Source: a virus
Direction: 5' to 3' (one strand)
Length of the DNA stretch: 45,658 nt
Virus record (IMG/VR): IMGVR_UViG_3300050019_000121
Coordinates: 1 to 45,658 of that record
Each line of letters starts with the position of its first letter. The first letter of the stretch is position 1. This document shows, piece after piece, positions 23,109-30,176 of the stretch. The notes beneath the pieces are model-generated. The model searched no databases and was not told the DNA's origin. It saw only the letters and a list, made by a program, of their open reading frames with translations. Made by a program: the position numbers and the translations under genes.

Positions 23109-23644
23109 CAATTAAGCTATGTAAGATTTGTTTGGTGAGGCTGGTGGTGGCACCGGCAAAACGTTGCGATTATTGTGGGATGAAAAGAAGAAATGCAAGA
23201 GAGCGGCTATTGCGCCAGAAGCGAGTACGAACATGTGCGGATTGTGGTGGTCCCATTACAGATAGATACGCGCGCCATTGCCTTCCTTGTCAAATAAAGC
23301 GGTTTTCCGCAAGCGTAGAACGCCAGCGAGATCGTCAAGCGTCACGGATGAAAAAGCTACGTTTAGACCCAACCTATGTGGCAAAGGAAAAAATACGCCA
23401 GCGCGAGAGGTTAAGCAACTCGCGGGCGGCGAGGAGAATTGCTGGATGTTGCCCTGGCTGCGGCGGTAAACCGAAGTCCGGTAATCTCTATTGTTCAAAA
23501 TGCTCTGGTGGTGGCCGTTACAAAAAAGTGGTCCACTCAAAGAAAGCGCGCAAGATGGAGAGAGCTTGGAAAAAGCGTCGCGCTAAGCTTCAGGCGCGGG
23601 CCGGCCATGCCGCAAATACATCGCGAGCAGTAGCGCGAGCGTAG
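23105..23644 (+). CDS. Basic multi-zinc-ribbon protein
   Basis: The 179-residue protein has four CxxC-type pairs in its first 60 residues (CKIC, CDYC, CADC, CLPC) and two more near 117-137 (CCPGC, CSKC). Long arginine/lysine-rich helices separate them. It should bind several zinc ions and nucleic acid. It uses fewer G/C bases than its neighbours. It is the last gene of the rightward early run and overlaps the convergent helix-turn-helix gene by 62 bases. Confidence 0.6.
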   Translation: MTIKLCKICLVRLVVAPAKRCDYCGMKRRNARERLLRQKRVRTCADCGGPITDRYARHCLPCQIKRFSASVERQRDRQASRMKKLRLDPTYVAKEKIRQRERLSNSRAARRIAGCCPGCGGKPKSGNLYCSKCSGGGRYKKVVHSKKARKMERAWKKRRAKLQARAGHAANTSRAVARA

Positions 23645-23777
23645 GCGGTACGGGCGATGCGCCGGCTGCAATGCGCTGGCACTGGCGCAGGGATAGGCCG
23701 AGGGCGGCTGCGGTTGCCTGTGCGGACGTGGTAAGGCCTAGCTTATTGAGCGCGGCGAGGTATTGTTTAGTTGTCAT
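23583..23777 (-). CDS. Small helix-turn-helix protein
   Basis: The 64-residue protein (MTTKQYLAALNKLGLTTSAQATAAALGLSLRQCQRIAAG, then VPPTLALLLAMYLRHG) has the pattern of a minimal XRE-like DNA-binding domain found in many Bradyrhizobium proteins. The start at 23777 is preferred to one five codons upstream. Its 3' end overlaps the convergent zinc-ribbon gene. Confidence 0.6.
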   Translation of the reverse strand: MTTKQYLAALNKLGLTTSAQATAAALGLSLRQCQRIAAGASPVPPTLALLLAMYLRHGRPAPEA

Positions 23778-23872
23778 CGTCTTATGCTCCATATGCCCTC
23801 ACTGGTATGTTGAGCGAAGGTGGTGAAAGTGGCCGGCGGTCCCGCCAAGGATCGCCGGCTGCGCATTTCAAT

Positions 23873-24010
23873 TCAATCCATGAACATTTCGATCAAGTCG
23901 AGTTGGTTTGCGTCATCGCTGAATAGGCCGTGGTCGCAAGGGGCTTGGATAACTGGGCGCAACTCGCGTTTTTCGGTCCCAACTTTCCAGGGATATGGCT
24001 GCGGTCCCAT
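23873..24010 (-). CDS. Small or truncated reading frame beside the mobile element
   Basis: On the minus strand a frame running from the edge of the element to 23873 reads AYLIWLNSDRMGPQPYPWKVG and ends in LIEMFMD. It looks like coding sequence, with the first ATG at 24010. The frame is closed by a TGA just inside the element, so this may be the 3' end of a gene cut off by the insertion. Confidence 0.35.
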   Translation of the reverse strand: MGPQPYPWKVGTEKRELRPVIQAPCDHGLFSDDANQLDLIEMFMD

Positions 24011-24043
24011 TCGATCCGAATTAAGCCAAATCAGATAGGCGTT

Positions 24044-24069
24044 TCATGCTTATCCGCTTGACACATGCA
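24044..24069 (+). repeat. Left terminal inverted repeat
   Basis: 26 bases starting TCATGCTTATCCGCTT. It matches the reverse complement of 26044-26069 at 23 positions; the three differences are adjacent (positions 17-19). Confidence 0.8.
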
Positions 24070-24128
24070 CCCACTATTGCTATATAGATGGCAGAGGTCG
24101 AAAGGCCCATAGTTAACGGGAGTTGAAC

Positions 24129-24461
24129 ATGAAGGACACAAAAGGACACGGCTCTAACCGGCGCGGGGCAGCCCACAGCGAGGGCATCATGTCGATAGCT
24201 GCCAAATTGCAAAGTTCGTCGTTTGGAGCGCACCTGACACAGTTCCCACGCGGAAAGTTTGGGTTTACGGGCCAAATCCCCGATGAACTGGCTTTTGAGG
24301 CATCCAACCCAAAGTACATTCAGGACGCCAAGAACCACGGGGCCGGATTGGTCGCCAAAGTGGCAGCGAATGAAGGCGGATACCTCCGCACCCGAACATG
24401 GGCCACGCGGGAAGCCGCGCAAGCCGCACAGGATGCGTACAACAAAAAGACGGGAGCCTAG
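24129..24461 (+). CDS. Passenger protein 1, unknown
   Basis: The 110-residue protein starts at ATG 24129 behind GGGAG. It is basic at the N-terminus (MKDTKGHGSNRRG) with a mixed C-terminal half (GFTGQIPDELAFEAS...YLRTRTWATREAAQ). It lies inside the IS1595-like element directly after the left repeat, so it is a passenger and not part of transposition. Not recognised. Confidence 0.55.
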   Translation: MKDTKGHGSNRRGAAHSEGIMSIAAKLQSSSFGAHLTQFPRGKFGFTGQIPDELAFEASNPKYIQDAKNHGAGLVAKVAANEGGYLRTRTWATREAAQAAQDAYNKKTGA

Positions 24462-24464
24462 ATC

Positions 24465-24692
24465 ATGCATAAGTGCTTTGCATGTGATCGGAAATTGGGG
24501 CGCAACCCCTGTCTCGCTGACACAAGAGACGCCCAAATCGTCTATGTTGGCAGTGAATGTTTCAAACTGATTAAGGCTGCTGGCGAGGTAGGATACCAGC
24601 CCCCCAAAGGCGGCCCCCGCCTCTATCTGATCCCCTCTAACCTGACTCAATCCGAGTTGGATGACCTTCATACCGGAGCGGGAAGGGCCTGA
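24465..24692 (+). CDS. Passenger protein 2, small zinc-binding type
   Basis: The 75-residue protein begins MHKCFACDRKLG and has GSECFKLI further on, four cysteines fitting one zinc site, followed by a helical end. It is spaced 3 bases from its neighbours within the mobile element. Function unknown. Confidence 0.55.
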   Translation: MHKCFACDRKLGRNPCLADTRDAQIVYVGSECFKLIKAAGEVGYQPPKGGPRLYLIPSNLTQSELDDLHTGAGRA

Positions 24693-24695
24693 GCC

Positions 24696-24968
24696 ATGAA
24701 CCTCAAAAATCAGCCACCTATCTACATTCCTGACGAACATCGGGCCGAAATCGAAAATCTTTCTAAGGCTGCCTTGATGGACATGGTTTGGGACTGCGCC
24801 ATGCAGATCGCGGGCGTGACTGACCACGCTTTCGACACAGAAAGAAAAACTATCACTGAGTTCCGCAGGCGGCGCGAAATCATCTTGGTTTCGAGACGAC
24901 GGCAATTGGAACTGGAAAGAAAATTGCGCAACCGCGCACTGGAAATGCTTGAAAAAGTACGGGGTTAG
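24696..24968 (+). CDS. Passenger protein 3, coiled coil
   Basis: The 90-residue protein is helical and strongly charged, with RRRREIILVSRRRQLELERKLRNRALEML at the C-terminus. It lies 3 bases before the transposase remnant, in the same transcript. Function unknown. Confidence 0.55.
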   Translation: MNLKNQPPIYIPDEHRAEIENLSKAALMDMVWDCAMQIAGVTDHAFDTERKTITEFRRRREIILVSRRRQLELERKLRNRALEMLEKVRG

Positions 24969-24971
24969 GTC

Positions 24972-25427
24972 ATGGCTCACGACGTTCATCAATGGGAAAA
25001 ACTGCCATTCCCCAAGTCCCTGCCGCAGTTTCAAAAGCTGTTCCCGGATGACGCGGCCTGCGCCCGCTATCTTGAAGGCGCAAAATGGCCTGACGGCTTC
25101 CAATGTCCGCACTGCAAAGCCCGTGGCGAGCCTGTACGCATTGCCAAACGCCCGCTTGTGCTGGCCTGCCGCAAGTGCCGCCTGCAAACGTCCCTGACGG
25201 TCGGCACGGTCATGGAGCGTACCCATACGCCGCTCACGACTTGGTTTTGGGGCGCTTACCTCATTTCCAGCATGACTCCCGGCCTGTCCGCCGTTCAATT
25301 CCAGCGCCAGCTTGGCCTTACCCGGTACGCCACGGCGCATGAAATTTACCGGCAACTCGCATTGATGCCGGTGACAGGTGTGTGTGAATGGAGTATACTC
25401 CGAAACATCCTTATAGGAGTGTCTCCC
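24972..25427 (+). pseudogene. IS1595-family transposase, N-terminal part only
   Basis: Residues 11-130 match the N-terminal region of IS1595-family transposases: FPKSLPQFQKLFPDDAACARY, a zinc ribbon (Cys45, Cys48, Cys66, Cys69), VGTVMERTHTPLTTWFWGAYL and LGLTRYATAHEIYRQL. In family members a DDE/N core of about 150 residues follows; here the match stops after EIYRQLALM at about 25365. The frame has no stop and runs on into the HNH gene, so a 305-residue fusion is possible. It retains target or end recognition at most, not catalysis. Confidence 0.75.
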
Positions 25428-25889
25428 ATGAAGCCCGGCCCGAAACCCAAGTCCGTCGCCAAACGCTTTGAGCGATTTGTCAACTTCAATGGTCCCGTTC
25501 CGGCCCATCGTCCCGAACTTGGTCCTTGCCATATATGGATAGGTGCCAAAAGAGCGGATGGCTATGGTGCAATCACTGTCGCCGGCAAAGTCGAACAAGC
25601 GCACCGCGTGGCTTTCAAACTGGCTGAGGGACGCTGGCCTGATCCATGCGCGCTGCATCATTGCGACACCCGCATATGCGTCAGGCGGTCCCATCTGTTC
25701 GAAGGAACCAAATCCGAGAACACAGCCGACATGGTAAGCAAAAGGCGGGGCACTTCCCGAACACTGACGGCGGCGCAGACCGCTAATATCATCGCCCGCA
25801 AAGCCAAGGGCGAGACACAGATGTCCATTGCGCGGTCGCTCAACGTCAGTGAATCTCTTATATCGCTGACGCTCAGGAGGGCTTCATGA
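25428..25889 (+). CDS. HNH homing-type endonuclease
   Basis: The 153-residue protein has a phage HNH domain: CHIWIGAKRADGYGAITVAG, AHRVAFKLAEG, LHHCDTRICVRRSHLFEGT (His77, His78, Asp80, His89), and NTADMVSKRR. A C-terminal helix-turn-helix follows (AAQTANIIARKAKGETQMSIARSL). The order, nuclease then DNA-binding module, is that of free-standing phage homing endonucleases. It has its own AGGAG and ATG at 25428 but is also in frame with the transposase remnant. It ends with ATGA overlapping the transposase tail. Confidence 0.88.
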   Translation: MKPGPKPKSVAKRFERFVNFNGPVPAHRPELGPCHIWIGAKRADGYGAITVAGKVEQAHRVAFKLAEGRWPDPCALHHCDTRICVRRSHLFEGTKSENTADMVSKRRGTSRTLTAAQTANIIARKAKGETQMSIARSLNVSESLISLTLRRAS

Positions 25890-26053
25890 CCTTTCGCTTC
25901 AATCGCCGCTTCTACCCGTTCAACGCCTTCCGCTCGCTCTTGGGCATCGGCGCAAACGGCGAAAGCCCGACCTATGACGGGCTTTACAGTGGCGAGTGGA
26001 CGCACCCAAACGTCAGTCATGGCACACATCAACCCCTAGAGCCTGCATGTTGA
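25886..26053 (+). pseudogene. IS1595-family transposase, C-terminal tail
   Basis: The 55-residue frame reads MTFRFNRRFYPFNAFRSLLG, then SPTYDGLYSGEWTHP. This is the ending of IS1595-family transposases, where FRFNRR follows the last catalytic segment. It starts at ATGA overlapping the HNH stop, and its own stop lies within the right terminal repeat. It is in a different frame from the N-terminal piece, so the two cannot rejoin by simple readthrough. Confidence 0.7.
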
Positions 26054-26069
26054 AAGCGGATAAGCATGA
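26044..26069 (-). repeat. Right terminal inverted repeat
   Basis: 26 bases whose reverse complement starts TCATGCTTATCCGCTT; partner of 24044-24069. It includes the last codons and stop of the transposase tail. Confidence 0.8.
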
Positions 26070-26070
26070 T

Positions 26071-26346
26071 TCATTGATGATGCGACGCTCCTCGGCCAAT
26101 GCCGAGCGTCCTTGTTCGCGTCTTTTCTGTCTCGACCAATCGCGGGCCACGTTTTATCTCCTTTCGCCATGCGTCAGACAAACGACGTGATCTTACTCGT
26201 TCCCAATCAATTCCGCTGCGCCGCAGCCAATAAGTGATCACCCGTCGCGTTACGCCAGCAAGCTGCGCTGCCTCACCGGGGCGGATTACCCCACGAGCCA
26301 GCATAGCTAAGGCTGCTCGCCTAGCCTCCTGATCGACGCATTTCAT
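26071..26346 (-). CDS. Helix-turn-helix protein, 91 aa
   Basis: The N-terminal half (ALAMLARGVIRPGEAAQLAGVTRRVITYWLRRSGIDWERVR) is a clear helix-turn-helix of the kind seen in small regulators beside terminase genes of Rhizobiales phages. Its stop lies 2 bases from the end of the mobile element. A copy of the 12-bp motif lies 33 bases upstream in the same orientation. Confidence 0.65.
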   Translation of the reverse strand: MKCVDQEARRAALAMLARGVIRPGEAAQLAGVTRRVITYWLRRSGIDWERVRSRRLSDAWRKEIKRGPRLVETEKTRTRTLGIGRGASHHQ

Positions 26347-26379
26347 TGAAGCGGACGTTACAATCCATTTCCAGAATCG

Positions 26380-26450
26380 CGCAACGCACCGACTTTATTT
26401 ACAACGCACAAAACCCAATGAATTAGCCATATCCCATGCGGTGCGTTGCG
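26380..26450. promoter_or_regulatory. Inverted pair of the 12-bp motif (copies 2 and 3)
   Basis: CGGTGCGTTGCG occurs on the minus strand at 26380-26391, facing the helix-turn-helix gene, and on the plus strand at 26439-26450, facing the packaging genes. A partial minus-strand copy (GTGCGTTG) lies at 26402-26409 between them. The 245-bp gap has no gene. It looks like a divergent control region for the late operon. Confidence 0.6.
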
Positions 26451-26591
26451 AGCAACAATGATCCAGGGCTAAACCCCTCGCGCGTCCCGCATCGCGCCCG
26501 CGCGTCTAAGAAATAAACCTTCTTGGCCACCCGCAGGCAAGCGCGACTAGCGCGTAGCCGAGGACCATGAGCGAAGGCGAAGCCAAGCGAC

Positions 26592-27068
26592 ATGCCAGCA
26601 ACAGCGCAAACGATCCTAACAGCATCACAAGCCAGCCCAGCACCCGCACAAGCAGACAAAACAGAAAAAAAAGGGCGCATATCCAAGCGCCTCTCCGATG
26701 CTATCCGGCTAATATGCCGAGGAGAGGTAGCAACATATAAGATCGCCGCAGAACGTGTAGGCATGAATTACACCCACCTGTGCGAGGCAATGAAGAAACC
26801 GCACATAAGGGTATTTATAGATCGCACGGTACGCGAAACCATCGCCAACGGACTGCCAAGAGCCGGCGCCAGGCTTATGGAGCTCGTTGATGCGTCATCC
26901 GAGCACGTTTCACTTGATGCATCACGTCACATGCTGGCAATCGCGGGCATCAAGCCTGCCGCTGATGCGCAAGTGTCTGTCAACATTGACATTAAAGCCG
27001 GCTATGTGATCGACATTAGCGACAAACCCAAGCCTGTGATTGACGTAACGCCGCTGCCTTCAGATTGA
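26592..27068 (+). CDS. terS: Terminase small subunit-like protein
   Basis: The 158-residue protein has an N-terminal linker, a helix-turn-helix (RLICRGEVATYKIAAERVGMNYTHLCEAMKKPHIR) and a conserved tail (HMLAIAGIKPAADAQVSVNIDIKAGYVIDI). This order and the position at the head of the packaging genes fit the small terminase, which recognises phage DNA and directs the large subunit. Confidence 0.65.
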   Translation: MPATAQTILTASQASPAPAQADKTEKKGRISKRLSDAIRLICRGEVATYKIAAERVGMNYTHLCEAMKKPHIRVFIDRTVRETIANGLPRAGARLMELVDASSEHVSLDASRHMLAIAGIKPAADAQVSVNIDIKAGYVIDISDKPKPVIDVTPLPSD

Positions 27069-27341
27069 AGAAACGTTGAACTCGATGCAGAACACGCATA
27101 AAGCCCAGCAAATACGGCTTAAGGCGCCCCCTTGCTCAGGGAGTATTGATCACACGCGGCTGATGAGGCGATTGTCGATCCGAAAAAGCAACCATTGCGC
27201 GAGGCCGGGGGGAAAAATCGGGCCGTGGTCGCGAACTCCCTTCCGCCTCTCTCTATTGACCTCCAAACCATTGGTTTCTGGTCCGGTATTTTTTTTGTTG
27301 CTCGAATGGCGTTGGGAATTTTATTCGAAGAGGGTTTTCTG
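27069..27341. other. 273-bp region without a clear gene
   Basis: Open frames cross this region but none has a good start. One in phase with the next gene reads a hydrophobic stretch (TIGFWSGIFFVARMALG) just before the ATG at 27342 and could represent an extended form from TTG at 27195, but no ribosome binding site supports it. Confidence 0.3.
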
Positions 27342-27524
27342 ATGCCGTGGTCATCGGCTGACGCTAGGCGGCATACGCATAAGGCGGATACGGCGGCGAA
27401 GGCTGCGGCGTGGGCGCATGTGGCTAATGCGACGTTGCGGCGGACGCAGGACGAGGGGCAGGCTGTTCGGGAGGCTAATGCGGTTGTGGAGCGGATTGGG
27501 AAGCACAGGAAGGTAGGGAAATGA
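27342..27524 (+). CDS. Small conserved phage protein
   Basis: The 60-residue protein MPWSSADARRHTHKADTAAKAAAWAHVANATLRR... resembles a small protein widespread near terminase genes and in prophages (pattern HTHKA...W..VAN..L). It is helical and basic; function unknown. GAGGG lies 8 bases before the ATG. It overlaps the next gene by ATGA. Confidence 0.65.
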   Translation: MPWSSADARRHTHKADTAAKAAAWAHVANATLRRTQDEGQAVREANAVVERIGKHRKVGK

Positions 27525-27745
27525 AAACTATTAAAAAACTTGAGGTTAATAAATCTTGGGAACCTGAACTTGGTCAGGTGGTCTTTTTGAACTCAGGAAG
27601 TCCGCCGCTTACGGTTGCTGCGATTTACGGTGACGAGGATATTTTTGTGCAGGTTTTCTGGATGGACGGAGCTTCGAAAGAGAGATGCGACCTGCCGCTT
27701 GAGTGTATTCGGGAGGATATGCCTATTTTTGGCGACCACCGATGA
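27521..27745 (+). CDS. DUF2158-like (YodC-type) small protein
   Basis: The 74-residue protein has the pattern GQVVFLNSGSPPLTVAAI...VFWMDGASKERCDLPLECI, close to DUF2158 proteins (xVVxLKSGGPxMTV, then a tryptophan/cysteine strand). It is a small beta domain of unknown role. ATGA overlaps at both ends. Confidence 0.6.
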   Translation: MKTIKKLEVNKSWEPELGQVVFLNSGSPPLTVAAIYGDEDIFVQVFWMDGASKERCDLPLECIREDMPIFGDHR

Positions 27746-27990
27746 GCGCGGACATTCACACACTTCCTGGTGTTGATCGGCATGATATTGGGCCGGAGGT
27801 ATCGGTTGCGCATATTTTGGGGCAGGCGATTGATCTTGAGACGGTTGTGGTGATTGGGTACGGGCCGCAGGGATGGTATTTGGCGTCGTCGTCGCCGGAC
27901 ATGGACCGGAACATTGGGATGGTAATGCGTGCGGTACACGACATGCTGCATACGGATACGGCGGAATTCATCAGCGGCGGGTCTGAATGA
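27742..27990 (+). CDS. Hypothetical protein, 82 aa
   Basis: Starts at ATG 27742, overlapping the previous stop by ATGA. The sequence MSADIHTLPGVDRHDIGPEVSVAHIL, then VVVIGYGPQGWYLASSSPDM has a mixed fold; no family recognised. It overlaps the large terminase by ATGA. Confidence 0.6.
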   Translation: MSADIHTLPGVDRHDIGPEVSVAHILGQAIDLETVVVIGYGPQGWYLASSSPDMDRNIGMVMRAVHDMLHTDTAEFISGGSE

Positions 27991-29528
27991 TTGAGCGCGA
28001 CCCGCAAACCGGGTTTCCGATTTTTCGACCAGACGGCAAGGTGCTGCGCGCTTTCATGCGGGATCGCACAAGCCGGGTGAAGATCATCCAGGGGCCGCAG
28101 GGGTCGGGAACCTCATCCGTTTGTTGCCTGCATATTTTCCAGCAGGCGCTTGAACAGCAGGTACAGGCGGACGGTAAGCAGCGATTTCGCGCCTATGTGT
28201 TCCGTGAGACCTACGCGAAGTTGGAAGAAACGGCGATCAAGACCTGGAAGGATTGGTTTCCGCCCGGCACTAGGCCAGGCGAGTTCGGGATTTTCTACGA
28301 GACGCGGCCTTATGTGCATGAGATCAGGGTTGGGCCGCTTGAACTCGATGTGACCTTCATGGCGATGGAGGACATCCGCGACGCCAGATCATATTTCATG
28401 TCGCTGGAACCGTCGCTGATGTGGTTCAACGAAGGCCAGTTTGCGCAATACGAGGTGATCAGGGAGGCGGTTGGCCGCGTGTCGCCGCCGCGGTTCCCTG
28501 CGATGAAGGACGGCGGCTGCGCCTGGGGCGGACTGATCATCGATACCAACGCGCCGCCGGCCGATCACTGGATACCGATCATGCGCGGCGATATGGCACC
28601 GCCGGACTGGATGAGCGAGGATCAACGCAAGGCGCTTGTGAAGCCGGCGAGCTGGGAGTTTTTTACGCAGCCGCCCGGCCTGATCGAGGAATTTGACGAC
28701 AAGGGAAAGCTGCTCGGCTATCGGCCCAATCCAGACGCCGAGAATTTAAAATACCTGCCGCCGAATTTCTACATGGAAAAGATCGGTGGCCAAACAAAAT
28801 CATGGATCGACGCCAATATCATGAACCGCTCGTCGGTGGTGGTGGATGGCCAGCCGGTCTATCCGCAGTTCCGCCGCGATGTGCATGTTTCCGATGCGCC
28901 CTTGGCTCCAATCGAGGGCGTTCCGCTGGTAGTGGGTCTGGACTTTGGCCGCCAGCCGGCGGCGCTGATGGGGCAAAATTTGCGCGGTGATTGGTTCGTG
29001 CAACGGGAATTCATCGGGCGCGACATATCGGCGGTGGAATTTGCCCCGGCTCTCAAGTCATATATAGCACAGCATTATCCAGGGTTTAGTGTTGTGTTTT
29101 GGGGCGACCCGGCCGGTGCCCAGCGCGGGCAGGCCACCGACAAGACGCCGTTTGATGTGTTCCGCGATCACCGCATGATTGTGTTGCCGGCACCCAACCC
29201 ACAGAACCAGCTTAGCGTGCGGCACGAAGCGGTCAATGCGGTGCTAATGCGCCGCGCGTCGTCGGGCCGCGCTTCGGCGCTGATCGTCGATCCGCGCTGC
29301 GTGACCTACATCACCGGCATGTCCGGCGGCTATTTCATGCGCCGCATCCGCGTTTCCGGCGAACGATATTCCGAGGACCCGGAAAAAAATCAATACAGCC
29401 ACATTTGTGAAGCCGGAGAAAATATGTTGTTGGGCGGTGGCGAAGGGCGCTCGGTTACTATGGGGCACGTTGTCTCCAAGCCGGTTCGCGTGTTCAAGCG
29501 CAGTAATGACATGCGCCGTGTGTCATGA
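27987..29528 (+). CDS. terL: Terminase large subunit
   Basis: The 513-residue protein has an N-terminal ATPase and a C-terminal RNase H-like nuclease. The P-loop reads GPQGSGTSS at residues 36-44, with Thr42 where lysine is expected. The Walker B region is SLMWFNEGQ near 145, with the catalytic glutamate. The nuclease acidic residues are in VVGLDFGRQPA (near 318) and FWGDPAGAQRG (near 375). It drives ATP-powered DNA packaging through the portal. The missing P-loop lysine is unusual. It overlaps both neighbours by ATGA. Confidence 0.85.
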   Translation: MIERDPQTGFPIFRPDGKVLRAFMRDRTSRVKIIQGPQGSGTSSVCCLHIFQQALEQQVQADGKQRFRAYVFRETYAKLEETAIKTWKDWFPPGTRPGEFGIFYETRPYVHEIRVGPLELDVTFMAMEDIRDARSYFMSLEPSLMWFNEGQFAQYEVIREAVGRVSPPRFPAMKDGGCAWGGLIIDTNAPPADHWIPIMRGDMAPPDWMSEDQRKALVKPASWEFFTQPPGLIEEFDDKGKLLGYRPNPDAENLKYLPPNFYMEKIGGQTKSWIDANIMNRSSVVVDGQPVYPQFRRDVHVSDAPLAPIEGVPLVVGLDFGRQPAALMGQNLRGDWFVQREFIGRDISAVEFAPALKSYIAQHYPGFSVVFWGDPAGAQRGQATDKTPFDVFRDHRMIVLPAPNPQNQLSVRHEAVNAVLMRRASSGRASALIVDPRCVTYITGMSGGYFMRRIRVSGERYSEDPEKNQYSHICEAGENMLLGGGEGRSVTMGHVVSKPVRVFKRSNDMRRVS

Positions 29529-30166
29529 TCCGCGTGCTGCCGACCGACGCCGCCGGAATGCCGACGCGATGGATTTTGGCGTTCCAACGCTCGTCGCCTT
29601 CGTGGTGGGTGCGCGCGCTTTCCTGCGGTCGCTACAAGCATGTTCGCGCTTTTGGCTACGTCGCCGATCTTGATGCGTGGCTGTTTTTCGATCTGCGCTT
29701 TCGCCAGATGGATATCTGGATTGCCCGCGGCGCGCACGCCCGCGCACTGATGGCGCGCTACATCGACGACTGCGATTTGATCGGAATGCCGGTGGTGAAC
29801 GAGGCCGGCACTACGTTCCGCGCCGGTTTTTGGTGCGTGCCGGCGATTAAGCATTTGATTGGCTTACGCAGCGGTGCGTTGCGGCCGGATACGCTTTTGC
29901 GCGATTGTCTGCGCAACGGGGCCGAAATCATAAGCGATGTCGAACCTATTTCCGAAACCAGATATGCCGCCGCCCGACCAGAACCTGCTATTGCAGGAAC
30001 AGCAGGCGCAGACCGACAAGATCAACGCAACAATGGATACAGCGCGGCAGGACACCGCATCGCTGATGGCGCGCTACGGATCGATCACCTCAATACTCGG
30101 CGGTGCTACCGCTGCAACCGCCTCATCCTCACCGATAGCAAGTGCCTTCCAGCCGTTATCCGGTAA
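29525..30166 (+). CDS. Conserved protein between terminase and portal genes
   Basis: The first 145 residues (FQRSSPSWWVRALSCGRYKHVRAFGYVADLDAWLFFD and FWCVPAIKHLIGLRSGALRPDTLLRDCLRNGAE) look well formed. They resemble small proteins near the terminase and portal genes of Rhizobiales phages. The last 77 residues, rich in arginine and alanine, overlap the next gene out of frame and look like a run-on after loss of the original stop. Confidence 0.55.
   Translation: MIRVLPTDAAGMPTRWILAFQRSSPSWWVRALSCGRYKHVRAFGYVADLDAWLFFDLRFRQMDIWIARGAHARALMARYIDDCDLIGMPVVNEAGTTFRAGFWCVPAIKHLIGLRSGALRPDTLLRDCLRNGAEIISDVEPISETRYAAARPEPAIAGTAGADRQDQRNNGYSAAGHRIADGALRIDHLNTRRCYRCNRLILTDSKCLPAVIR
29872..29883 (+). 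promoter_or_regulatory. 12-bp conserved motif, copy 4
   Basis: CGGTGCGTTGCG lies inside the preceding gene (encoding GALR), 53 bases before the start at 29937. It shares 18 bases with copy 6. Confidence 0.4.
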
Positions 30167-30176
30167 ATCACCGTGA
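29937..30176 (+). CDS. Small virion-associated protein
   Basis: The 79-residue protein MSNLFPKPDMPPPDQNLLLQEQQAQTDKINATMDTARQ has a proline-rich start, a glutamine-rich helix and an alanine/serine-rich end. It lies directly before the portal gene and overlaps it by GTGA. Similar small proteins sit at this place in related phages; function unknown. Confidence 0.6.
   Translation: MSNLFPKPDMPPPDQNLLLQEQQAQTDKINATMDTARQDTASLMARYGSITSILGGATAATASSSPIASAFQPLSGKSP

Larger units (their letters stand above)
24044..26069 (+). mobile_element. IS1595-like element with passenger genes and an HNH gene in place of the transposase core
   Basis: The 2,026-bp element is bounded by 26-bp inverted repeats (23 of 26 identical), each beginning TCATGCTTATCCGCTT when read inward. 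Inside are three passenger genes, the zinc-ribbon N-terminal part of an IS1595-family transposase, a complete HNH endonuclease gene, and the C-terminal tail of the same transposase, whose stop codon lies in the right repeat as in compact insertion sequences. The DDE catalytic core is missing. No 8-bp target duplication is visible, since the flanks differ (TAGGCGTT and TTCATTGA). Confidence 0.75.

Noticed and set aside
24021-25694. 557-residue open frame on the minus strand across the mobile element
   Set aside because: It lies opposite five plus-strand genes with recognisable motifs and ribosome binding sites, and its translation has no domain pattern. It is a shadow frame.
25365-25886. Group I or group II intron carrying the HNH gene
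   Set aside because: The transposase pieces on the two sides do not join to a full protein, since the catalytic core is missing and the frames differ. No intron core structure was apparent.
24036-26077. 8-bp target duplication flanking the mobile element
   Set aside because: The eight bases next to the left repeat (TAGGCGTT) and right repeat (TTCATTGA) do not match, so none is visible.
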